Shown here in pieces: positions 7,298 through 13,213 of a stretch of DNA of 13,213 bases (position 1 is the first letter of the stretch; every line of letters begins with the position of its first letter). The DNA lies in contig JAISPI010000037.1 of assembly GCA_031275075.1 (NCBI GenBank), positions 1 through 13,213 of the forward strand, read 5' to 3'. The stretch is from Burkholderiales bacterium. Lineage in GTDB: Bacteria > Pseudomonadota > Gammaproteobacteria > Burkholderiales > Casimicrobiaceae. The position numbers and the translations under genes are program-made. The notes beneath the pieces were generated by a model, which did not search any database, was not told where the DNA came from, and was given only the letters and a program-made list of their open reading frames with translations.

Positions 7298-7305
7298 ATG
7301 TTTAA
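7153..7305 (+). CDS. Possible 50-aa ORF overlapping the ppiD start
   Basis: An ATG at 7153 is preceded by GGGGGG at 7142-7147, a possible purine-rich ribosome site 5 bases upstream. It opens 50 codons that end at TAA 7303-7305. The stop lies 3-5 bases beyond the ppiD ATG (7298-7300), so the two frames overlap by 8 bases. That arrangement would suit translational coupling. The peptide (MARLSGKLLPLAFQGLPRAW at its start) has no signal peptide or membrane helix and matches no family I know. It may be a chance open frame: 50 codons is not rare in DNA of this composition. Confidence 0.25.
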   Translation: MARLSGKLLPLAFQGLPRAWVDAGADTGHRHFAVVATSEMRQVMGQPDYV

Positions 7306-9202
7306 TTTTTTAGGACGCAACAAACGCACCGCTCAAGTTGTAATGGTGATCATCATCATCCCGTTCGTGTTATTCGGCGTCGATTCTTACTTTCGCGGTG
7401 TTGGTGCCGGGGGCGATGTTGCCAAAATCGGTGATATTCGTATTTCCCAGCAAGCCTTCGAGACGAGATTGCGCGATCAGCAGAATATAACGCGGCAGCG
7501 GTTGGGTGAGAGCTACGACCCGGCAATGTTCAACACGCCGGAGACGCGCTTCGCGGTGTTGGAACAAATGATCACCGAAAATCTTTTGCTGAAAAAAGCA
7601 AACGACAATTATTTTCGCGTCAACGATCAAAAAGTGTTCGATACCATCAACAGCATCCCGGCATTCCAGGAAGACGGCAAGTTTTCTCCCGATCTTTACA
7701 GGCAGGTCTTGCTTCAGCAAAACATGACGCCAGCGATGTTTGAGCATCTGGTACGTTCGGAGTTTTTGGTGACGCCGTTGACCGAGTCTGTGAAGGCGGG
7801 TGAATTGAGCGCGCGCTCAACGGCAGAGCGTTATTACACGCTTAGCGGCGAAAAACGCGAAGTGGCGCTGGCAAGTCTGGAGATGGCTCATTTTGTAAAG
7901 CAGGTCAGCATCAGCAACGAAGAAATCGAGACCTACTACACACAAAACCCGCAAGCGTTTCAAACCCCGGAAACCGTTTCCATCGAATACGTGAAACTCA
8001 GCAAAGCGGCATTGCTTGATAAAACGATCATAACGGATGCGCAGCTTCACGAAGCGTATGAGCGCGACAAAAAGCGTTTTGAACAGCCGGAGGGTCGTAG
8101 CGCAGCGCACATTCTGATCGCCGTTGCCAGAGATGCTTCCGGTGCGCAGAAAACCGAAGCGCGCAAGAAAGCTGAAGACGTTTTTGCCAAAGCCAAGGCG
8201 ACGCCGGAAAAATTCGCGGCGTTGGCGAAAGAGTTTTCACAAGACCCCGGTTCGGCGTCAAGCGGCGGGGATCTGGGGGGGGTTGTGATGGGCACTTTCG
8301 TCAAACCATTCGAAAACGCCGTGTTTGACGCCAAGGAAAGCGGCATTGTCGGCCCGATAGAAACCGACTTCGGCTACCACATCATCAAAGTGACGATCCA
8401 TCCGGCTTACCAACTGCCGTTCGATGAAGTCAAAAACAGGATCGCGAACGACCTCAAGCAAAACGAGGCCAATACTGCCTACGCCGAAAAGGCCACCGAA
8501 TTCATGAACCTGGTGCATGAACAAACCGACTCGTTCGACGATCTGTCGAAAAAACTGGAGCTTCCCATCAGCAAGGCCGAGTTTTTGACGCGGACGCAAG
8601 TAGCACAATTGGCCGAAGGCAATCAGAGTCTGGCGGAAGCGGTGTTTTCTCCCGGATCGTTGCGCGACCGCCAAATTACTGACGCCATCGAAATCGGTTC
8701 CGATACGGTTATCTCAGCGCGTGTTATCGATCATAAGCCGGCTTCGGTGCGGCCGCTTGAGGATGTGAAAGACAACATCAAGAAGCTGATCGAAAACCGG
8801 AAGGCTTTTGAACTGATGCGCGCCGCCGGCGAAGAAAAGCTGGCGCAACTGCAGCAGGGAAAGAGCGCTAAAGACGTCGGGTTGACATTCGATAAGCCGG
8901 TCACTATCGGTCGCCAGCAGCAACAACCGGGCTTTACGGCCGATGCGCAGGCGGAAGTGTTCCGGTTAGAGGCCGATAAACTGCCGACATATCTGGGCGC
9001 TGCGGTTGGACAGTCACGTTATATGATTTACCGTGTCGAGAAAATTCTGCCGCCGGAAGCGGCTGATGCCGCACAAAAAGAGGCGATTGCACAAACGCTC
9101 AACGAAATGAAGGGGCGCGAAGCGTTGAACGCGTACCTCAAAAATCTGCGCGAAAAAACCAAAGTGGAAATCAATCAGGCCAAGTTGGACGCAGCGCGGT
9201 AA
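7298..9202 (+). CDS. ppiD: PpiD-like membrane-anchored periplasmic folding factor (parvulin family)
   Basis: The product is predicted to sit in the inner membrane with its bulk in the periplasm, where PpiD helps newly exported proteins fold near the Sec translocon. The 634 residues match the family (about 620-640). One N-terminal membrane helix lies at about 12-28 (AQVVMVIIIIPFVLFGV), after a basic start MFNFLGRNKR that fits the positive-inside rule. A SurA-like N-terminal chaperone region follows. One parvulin domain lies at about 265-365, from GRSAAHILIAV through GGDLGGVVMG to FGYHIIKV. C-terminal chaperone-like sequence completes it. The ribosome site is poor (GGGA at 7284-7287, 10 bases away), which makes coupling to the upstream ORF worth considering. 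The hupB-tRNA-ppiD order is common in this group. Confidence 0.95.
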   Translation: MFNFLGRNKRTAQVVMVIIIIPFVLFGVDSYFRGVGAGGDVAKIGDIRISQQAFETRLRDQQNITRQRLGESYDPAMFNTPETRFAVLEQMITENLLLKKANDNYFRVNDQKVFDTINSIPAFQEDGKFSPDLYRQVLLQQNMTPAMFEHLVRSEFLVTPLTESVKAGELSARSTAERYYTLSGEKREVALASLEMAHFVKQVSISNEEIETYYTQNPQAFQTPETVSIEYVKLSKAALLDKTIITDAQLHEAYERDKKRFEQPEGRSAAHILIAVARDASGAQKTEARKKAEDVFAKAKATPEKFAALAKEFSQDPGSASSGGDLGGVVMGTFVKPFENAVFDAKESGIVGPIETDFGYHIIKVTIHPAYQLPFDEVKNRIANDLKQNEANTAYAEKATEFMNLVHEQTDSFDDLSKKLELPISKAEFLTRTQVAQLAEGNQSLAEAVFSPGSLRDRQITDAIEIGSDTVISARVIDHKPASVRPLEDVKDNIKKLIENRKAFELMRAAGEEKLAQLQQGKSAKDVGLTFDKPVTIGRQQQQPGFTADAQAEVFRLEADKLPTYLGAAVGQSRYMIYRVEKILPPEAADAAQKEAIAQTLNEMKGREALNAYLKNLREKTKVEINQAKLDAAR

Positions 9203-9223
9203 TTTAAGTATCAGGCATCGGAT

Positions 9224-9415
<192 letters not shown>

Positions 9416-9443
9416 GGCGGGGGAATACGTGAACTGATCCCTG

Positions 9444-9656
9444 TTATCTGATCCGTTTGCCGGAATACTCTTCTTCGATGTTGTCGCGGAAAAAACTCCA
9501 AGGCGACGATGCGCCGATGAAACGCCGCCAGACTTCCGGCGAGACGCGCTCAAAAACGAAGGTGCCGGAAGTCAGTTCGACGGTGAGGCGGTGTTCTTTT
9601 TCATCATAACCGGCGGCCCGTAACGAACCGCCGGAGAGTTTTTTCATGTCCGCCAT
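9444..9656 (-). CDS. KTSC-domain protein
   Basis: This small soluble protein of 70 residues consists almost entirely of one KTSC domain. The family pattern is visible in order: a Ser-containing start (GGSLRAAGYD), a strand with LTVELTSG, FVFERVSPEVWRRFIGA, then SPWSFFRDNIEEEYSGKRI. The domain also occurs at the C-terminus of some lysyl-tRNA synthetases and as a stand-alone protein. No biochemical role is established that I can name. An alternative start at the Met four codons in (ATG at 9645-9647) is possible, as neither start has a strong ribosome site. It lies 44 bases after bioY on the same strand and may be its last co-transcribed gene. Confidence 0.8.
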   Translation of the reverse strand: MADMKKLSGGSLRAAGYDEKEHRLTVELTSGTFVFERVSPEVWRRFIGASSPWSFFRDNIEEEYSGKRIR

Positions 9657-9700
9657 GATGTGAAACCCGAGCCGAAACTCGTGCGCCCCGCCCCACTCTA

Positions 9701-10297
9701 TCAGGCGCGGCGGTCGGAAGGCGTCAGCACCTTCCAGGCCCAGGCAACGCTCAACGCCGCCAGCACGGTTTTAACGATCGACATCACCCAGAACGGATGC
9801 AATCCGACCCAGTAGGCTTTTTCAAAGCCGATCACCGGAACAAGCCACATCAGCCCGAACACGAAAAGCACCGCATGGGCAACGGCCATCAACAGCAGGC
9901 AACTTCCCAGCGTCCGGCCAAAGCCGCGCTCGGTGAAATGGCCGACCAGCATCGCTGCCGGTAAAAAGCCGACGAGGTAACCGAAGGTCGGACTGGCCAG
10001 ATAAGCAAGGCCGCCGCCAGCGGCGAAGACCGGCAATCCCGCCAGCCCTTCCGCCAGATAAAGCATTACGGAAGCGACGGCGAGCCGTTTGCCGAGCAAC
10101 GCGCCCAACACCAGCACAACATACGTTTGCATCGTGAAGGGTACTGGCCCGAAAGGAAATTGCACTTTGGCGGAAACCGCCAGCGCCAGCGAGCCGAGAA
10201 CAACCAGCGCGATAGCGCGCAGCGGATGTGAACGGGCGCTGGAAGCCGGAAAAGCGGCATGCAAAAGCGTGGTTGGGAAAGCCGTGGTTGTGGTCAT
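9701..10297 (-). CDS. bioY: Biotin transporter BioY
   Basis: This integral membrane substrate-binding (S) component of the energy-coupling-factor type takes up biotin. The 198 residues form about six hydrophobic segments. Family-typical stretches are PFGPVPFTMQTYVVLVLGAL, then LGKRLAVASVMLYLAEGLAG, LPVFAAGGG and PTFGYLVGF. GGAG in the 5' leader, 6 bases before the ATG, supports the start. No bioM or bioN (ATPase and transmembrane partner) is present nearby, so it is a solitary BioY, which in other bacteria can work alone or share an ECF module. No biotin synthesis gene is in the window. I found no clear BirA-type operator upstream. Confidence 0.95.
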   Translation of the reverse strand: MTTTTAFPTTLLHAAFPASSARSHPLRAIALVVLGSLALAVSAKVQFPFGPVPFTMQTYVVLVLGALLGKRLAVASVMLYLAEGLAGLPVFAAGGGLAYLASPTFGYLVGFLPAAMLVGHFTERGFGRTLGSCLLLMAVAHAVLFVFGLMWLVPVIGFEKAYWVGLHPFWVMSIVKTVLAALSVAWAWKVLTPSDRRA

Positions 10298-10377
10298 AAA
10301 AAACTCCGGTTAGAAAGGAAACTGAGCAAAAAACTAAGCAGTAAACGGTTGAGCGTTGAGACGGGACTCTCGGAAAG

Positions 10378-10758
10378 TTACATTTCCTTGAGCGCCTTGC
10401 GGTCTTCTTTGCGCTGGTCTTTATCTGCCTGATAAGGTTTGCATTCCAGTTTGGCCGTGCTACCGACCCGACCAAAGGTAACGTCGGTGCCTTTGCCAAG
10501 CAATTCAAAATCGCCGTTGGTGTAGAGTACACCGCGCGATGAAGGCATCCGGTAAAGATACATGCGGTCGCCTTCGGGCATCAGTACCCGCACTTCGTCA
10601 CGGTCGAAACGCACCAGCAGACGCTCACCCTGGTATTGGCAATCAATGGTATTTTTAACCGCTTCTTCTTCTTTGCGTTTGTCGGCGAAATGGTCGCAGC
10701 CGGAAAACGCGACAACGGCGCATAGAAGCAGCGGAAGGCGGGTCAAGACACGGCTCAT
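10378..10758 (-). CDS. Small lipoprotein resembling MliC lysozyme inhibitors
   Basis: The 126-residue product has a type II signal peptide: MSRVLTR, a hydrophobic stretch and FSGC with the lipidated Cys21. After a charged linker (22-37) comes a domain of about 70 residues that follows the MliC pattern. The parts are Cys40 with QYQGERLLVRF, a SxxGxxY segment (SSRGVLY, 73-79), GDFELLGKG (82-90) and Cys106; Cys40 and Cys106 may form a disulfide. Lys89 matches the family's conserved lysine, but Arg75 stands where the conserved Ser should be, judged from memory of the family. The tail (110-126) is highly charged. I chose the internal Met at 10758 because AAGGA lies just upstream and a signal peptide starts there; the longer frame to 10809 adds 17 unlikely residues. 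The start of bioY lies 80 bases downstream. Confidence 0.75.
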   Translation of the reverse strand: MSRVLTRLPLLLCAVVAFSGCDHFADKRKEEEAVKNTIDCQYQGERLLVRFDRDEVRVLMPEGDRMYLYRMPSSRGVLYTNGDFELLGKGTDVTFGRVGSTAKLECKPYQADKDQRKEDRKALKEM

Positions 10759-10785
10759 GGCGGTTTTCCTTAAACGGAAGCAGAA

Positions 10786-10791
10786 ATTATA
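10786..10791 (-). promoter_or_regulatory. Candidate -10 element for the lipoprotein gene
   Basis: The minus strand reads TATAAT here, a perfect sigma-70 -10 hexamer, 27 bases ahead of the lipoprotein ATG in the short gap after cysS. No good -35 lies 16-18 bases upstream. It suggests that lipoprotein-bioY-KTSC may be transcribed apart from cysS. Confidence 0.35.
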
Positions 10792-10830
10792 AGGATAACA
10801 TGGGCACACAGAAATTACGTATAAGAAATG

Positions 10831-12213
10831 TTAGCGCGGCTTTAGCCGATAACCATCCGACGCGTCTTCGATGTCCCATCCGGCGGTCTTCAACGCCTCG
10901 CGCAAACGGTCGGATTCAGCCCAGTCCTTCGCTTGACGCGCTGCGAGGCGGTCGTCGGCAAGTGCCTGAATGTCGTCGGGAATCGTAATTTCCGCAGGAC
11001 GCCATTCCGCCAACTGCAAGCCGAGTACCGCATCAAAATGCGCCAGCGTTGCCCGTTTGACCGCAGGATCAAGCGCGCCGCGCAAGGTTTCCCAGACAAT
11101 GGCCAGCGCGCGCGGTAAGTTGAGATCGTCATTCAACTCGGCAGTGTAACGTTCGACAAGCGCGACATCGGGCGCAGCGGCGGATTCGGGCAACGCATAA
11201 AATCCTTGGCGCAAACGTTCAAGCGCCGTTTGCGCAGCGTCGAGCGCGTCCCAAGTAAATGTTAGTTGCTTTCGGTAATGCGCGGTGAGACACAAATAAC
11301 GGTAAGCCAGCGGGTCATAGCCGCGATCAATCAGCGATTGAATACGTAAAAACTCACCGGCTGATTTCGCCATCTTGGCATCGTTGAGCAGCAGAAAATA
11401 GCCGTGCATCCAAAAATGGGCGAGACGGGTGCCGACGCGCGCTTCGGTCTGCGCGATCTCGTTGGTGTGATGGATCGAAAGATGGTCTTCACCACCGCAA
11501 TGAATGTCGAAATAATCGCCGAGATAACACTGCGCCATCGCCGAACATTCGATGTGCCAGCCGGGGAAACCAGCGCCCCACGGACTGCTCCACTCCATCT
11601 GCCGCCTTTCACCGGGTGGCGAAAACTTCCACAGCGCAAAGTCGGTAATGTTGCGTTTCTCGCCCAGATCAATGCGTTTGCCGGCTTCCAATCCTTCTCG
11701 GTTCAACCGCGCCAGATAGCCGTAGCTGTCCTGCTTGCTGGTATCGAAATAAATGCCGTCGGACGTTTGGTAGGTGAAACCCTTTTTTTCCAGATCAGCG
11801 ACAAACTCGATTTGCTCCTGAATGTGATCGGTGGCGCGACACAGGACAGTCGGCATCTCAATGCCGAGCTTGTTCAAATCGTCGAGGAAGGCATCGGTGT
11901 AAAGTTGCGCGATTTCCCAAGCGGTTTTGCCGGTGCGACGCGCGCCCTTCTCCATTTTGTCTTCGCCGCTATCGGCATCCGAAGTCAAATGACCAACGTC
12001 AGTGATGTTCATCACATGCCGCACGAGATAGCCGTTCCAACGCAAAACGCGCTTCAACGTATCTTCAAACAGAAACGTCCGGTAATTACCGATATGCTGA
12101 TAGTCGTACACCGTCGGCCCGCAGGTGTACAACCCGACTTCGCCATCGGGGTGCAGCGGCTCGAACGGACGCAACTGGCGCGTATAGTTGTCGTAGAGGA
12201 TGAGCGAAGTCAT
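10831..12213 (-). CDS. cysS: Cysteinyl-tRNA synthetase
   Basis: This class I synthetase charges tRNA-Cys with cysteine. The protein has 460 residues, standard length. HIGH appears as HIGN at 40-43 and KMSKS as KMAKS at 280-284. The zinc ligands Cys31, Cys223, His248 and Glu252 have the same spacing as Cys28, Cys209, His234 and Glu238 of E. coli. Two segments differ from the usual proteobacterial form: HCGGEDHLSIHHTNEIAQ replaces the GGGSDLMFPHHENEIAQ type, and PLAYRYLCLTAHYRKQLTFT replaces the usual counterpart. I used the ATG at 12213, where the family N-terminus (LILYDNYTRQLRPFEPL) begins; 75 upstream in-frame codons are non-coding and reach the promoter region. No clear ribosome site precedes the ATG. 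It is divergent from tRNA-Cys. Confidence 0.95.
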   Translation of the reverse strand: MTSLILYDNYTRQLRPFEPLHPDGEVGLYTCGPTVYDYQHIGNYRTFLFEDTLKRVLRWNGYLVRHVMNITDVGHLTSDADSGEDKMEKGARRTGKTAWEIAQLYTDAFLDDLNKLGIEMPTVLCRATDHIQEQIEFVADLEKKGFTYQTSDGIYFDTSKQDSYGYLARLNREGLEAGKRIDLGEKRNITDFALWKFSPPGERRQMEWSSPWGAGFPGWHIECSAMAQCYLGDYFDIHCGGEDHLSIHHTNEIAQTEARVGTRLAHFWMHGYFLLLNDAKMAKSAGEFLRIQSLIDRGYDPLAYRYLCLTAHYRKQLTFTWDALDAAQTALERLRQGFYALPESAAAPDVALVERYTAELNDDLNLPRALAIVWETLRGALDPAVKRATLAHFDAVLGLQLAEWRPAEITIPDDIQALADDRLAARQAKDWAESDRLREALKTAGWDIEDASDGYRLKPR

Positions 12214-12264
12214 AAACGGTTGGCGTACAGCGGCGAAGCTGTCAGAGACAGGACGAAAAGTTGC

Positions 12265-12270
12265 ATTATA
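12265..12270 (-). promoter_or_regulatory. Candidate -10 element for cysS
   Basis: The minus strand reads TATAAT at this site, 51 bases before the cysS ATG, which would leave a short leader. The -35 region has no good match at 16-17 bases, so the promoter is uncertain or needs an activator. Confidence 0.4.
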
Positions 12271-12333
12271 GCGAGAGAGCAACAAGAGAGGCGGAGGGGC
12301 GTCGTTGCTTGTCGTGTTTTGGAGCCGACCTCT

Positions 12334-12361
12334 TTGAAAATCGCTGAATCCAGCATATAAT
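12334..12361 (+). promoter_or_regulatory. Sigma-70 promoter facing tRNA-Cys
   Basis: TTGAAA (12334-12339) and TATAAT (12356-12361) are separated by 16 bases. This is the best sigma-70 match in the window. Transcription would start near 12367-12369, about 80 bases before tRNA-Cys and just ahead of the terminator-like hairpin at 12369-12408. Confidence 0.75.
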
Positions 12362-12368
12362 CTTTTTT

Positions 12369-12408
12369 TGTCCAAAAGGAGAGTACGTCTCTCCTTTTTC
12401 TTCGGACA
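12369..12408 (+). terminator. Terminator-like hairpin between promoter and tRNA-Cys
   Basis: AAAAGGAGAG (12374-12383) and CTCTCCTTTT (12389-12398) form a perfect 10-bp stem with a TACGT loop. T-rich bases follow to 12402. Flanking TGTCC (12369-12373) and GGACA (12404-12408) can pair around it, leaving a 5-base bulge. By form it is an intrinsic terminator or attenuator, but it lies inside the expected tRNA-Cys leader. A second small hairpin, GCGGG-TTTT-CCCGC, follows at 12414-12427. Confidence 0.65.
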
Positions 12409-12447
12409 GTGCTGCGGGTTTTCCCGCGGTGTTTGCAATTCCCCTTG

Positions 12448-12521
12448 GGCGGGGTGGCAGAGTGGTCATGCAGCGGCCTGCAAAGCCGTCTACGCCGGTT
12501 CGATTCCGACCTCCGCCTCCA
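12448..12521 (+). tRNA. tRNA-Cys (anticodon GCA)
   Basis: The acceptor stem GGCGGGG (12448-12454) pairs with CTCCGCC (12511-12517, one G-U pair). It is followed by T (U73, the discriminator base needed for cysteine identity) and an encoded CCA (12519-12521). The anticodon stem 12473-12477/12485-12489 encloses GCA at 12480-12482. The T arm reads GCCGGTTCGATTCCGAC, with a weak closing pair. It is a neighbour of its own synthetase gene, in divergent orientation. Confidence 0.97.
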
Positions 12522-12546
12522 ATAAAATCAATGAGTTAGCTATAAA

Positions 12547-12574
12547 AAAGCCCCTATGTCGGGGCTTTGTTTTT
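12547..12574. terminator. Bidirectional terminator between tRNA-Cys and speE
   Basis: AAAGCCCC (12547-12554) pairs with GGGGCTTT (12561-12568) around a 6-base loop. TTTGTTTTT follows on the + strand, and the A run at 12544-12549 gives a T-tract on the minus strand. It can therefore end tRNA-Cys transcripts in one direction and speE transcripts, whose stop is at 12602-12604, in the other. Confidence 0.88.
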
Positions 12575-12601
12575 GCATGCTTGGTATTACCGGACTGCGG
12601 T

Positions 12602-13213
12602 TTATGGGATCAGCGAACGTACGAAATTCGGCAACGCCAACGCGGCGCCGTGCATGGCGCTGTTGTAATACTGAAGATCACGGATACCGCGTTCCCGCAG
12701 CCGCGCCTCAACGGCCTCGACGGTCAGTTGACGCGGGTCGGCTTGCTGCGAACAAAACGCCATCAGCCACAGCCCGCCATACAGTGGTATTGAGGTGAGG
12801 TAAGGAACGACATGGTTGAAGGCATCACGCAGGCGCAGCAGTGTCTCGCGGATTCGCGCAGGGTTGGCAAGAGGGCTGGCGATGTGCAGCGTCATGATGC
12901 CGTTGTCGCCCAACCGGGCAGCGCAGGCGCGGTAAAACTCCGGCGTGTAGAGCAGCGTTGAAGGGCCGCCCGGATCGGTCAGGTCAAGTACGATCAAATC
13001 GAACGATTCGGTGCTGGTTTTGACATAGGCGAAGCCATCCTCGATTTTTAGCGTCATCCGCGGGTCGTCAAGACTGCCGCGATGCACATTCCGCAGGTGG
13101 CGACGGGAAATATCGACGACCGCCTGATCAATTTCCACCAAAGTGATGTGCTCAATACTTGGATGTTTGAACAATTCCTCGGCGGAGCCGCCGTCACCGC
13201 CGCCGACGATAAG
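12602..13213 (-). CDS. speE: Spermidine synthase (polyamine aminopropyltransferase), 5' end outside the window
   Basis: The enzyme moves the aminopropyl group of decarboxylated S-adenosylmethionine to putrescine. The visible 203 residues are the C-terminal part; the frame is still open at the window edge (LIVGGGDGGSAEELFKHPSI). Family signatures in order are the nucleotide-binding GGGDGG at visible residues 4-9, VEIDQAVVDISRRHL, the catalytic segment LDLTDPGGP with both Asp residues, and the C-terminal YYNSAMHGAALALPNFV. The N-terminal beta domain and true start lie beyond 13213. A TTG at 13172-13174 is an ordinary internal Leu codon and not a start. It converges on tRNA-Cys with a shared terminator. 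The substrate could be another diamine; putrescine is the family default. Confidence 0.93.
   Translation of the reverse strand, partial: LIVGGGDGGSAEELFKHPSIEHITLVEIDQAVVDISRRHLRNVHRGSLDDPRMTLKIEDGFAYVKTSTESFDLIVLDLTDPGGPSTLLYTPEFYRACAARLGDNGIMTLHIASPLANPARIRETLLRLRDAFNHVVPYLTSIPLYGGLWLMAFCSQQADPRQLTVEAVEARLRERGIRDLQYYNSAMHGAALALPNFVRSLIP

Noticed and set aside
10298..10377. BirA-type biotin operator upstream of bioY
   Set aside because: Only an isolated GTAAAC appears. There is no inverted TTGTAAACC/GGTTTACAA pair with proper spacing.
11404..12360. 318-codon ORF on the + strand opposite cysS
   Set aside because: It is opposite conserved CysRS motifs and runs through the cysS promoter region. 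The protein has no recognisable domain.
12214..12447. T-box or other cysteine-sensing riboswitch in the cysS/tRNA-Cys gap
   Set aside because: No T-box sequence (TGGnACC core) or long specifier-loop structure is seen, and T-boxes are mainly a Gram-positive device.

Overview
The window reads as a chromosomal core segment of a betaproteobacterium-like organism of moderate GC content. The evidence is the order tig-clpP-clpX-lon-hupB-tRNA-Val-tRNA-Asp-ppiD, the protein sequences, CCA-encoding tRNA genes, and intergenic palindromes of the ATTCCCGC...GCGGGAAT type known from Neisseria and other Proteobacteria. Placement below class level is a guess.

Layout, left to right. Positions 1-241 hold no convincing gene but contain a 12-bp-stem palindrome and a tRNA promoter element. 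tRNA-Leu(UAG) lies just ahead of a protein-quality-control cluster on the + strand: trigger factor (tig), the ClpP peptidase, the ClpX unfoldase and the Lon protease. A near-consensus sigma-32 heat-shock promoter lies between clpX and lon. The HU-beta gene hupB, tRNA-Val(UAC), tRNA-Asp(GUC) and a strong intrinsic terminator follow. Next is ppiD, a membrane-anchored periplasmic folding factor, whose start overlaps the end of a possible 50-codon ORF.

A 188-bp intergenic element bounded by perfect 28-bp inverted repeats sits between ppiD and genes that converge on it. The minus-strand block, in transcription order, is cysS (cysteinyl-tRNA synthetase of an unusual sequence type), a small lipoprotein resembling MliC lysozyme inhibitors, bioY (biotin uptake) and a 70-aa KTSC-domain protein. 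Divergent from cysS is tRNA-Cys(GCA), so synthetase and cognate tRNA are neighbours. The tRNA has a good sigma-70 promoter, but a terminator-like hairpin lies between promoter and tRNA. A bidirectional terminator separates tRNA-Cys from a spermidine synthase gene (speE) on the minus strand, which is cut by the window end.

Functionally, the first 9.2 kb handles protein folding and turnover: nascent chains (Tig), cytosolic proteolysis (ClpXP, Lon) and periplasmic folding (PpiD). The last 4 kb is a set of housekeeping genes with no shared pathway. I found no CRISPR array, transposase, phage gene, toxin-antitoxin pair or evident new multi-gene system. The points that merit a second look are regulatory sites, repeats and two divergent proteins.
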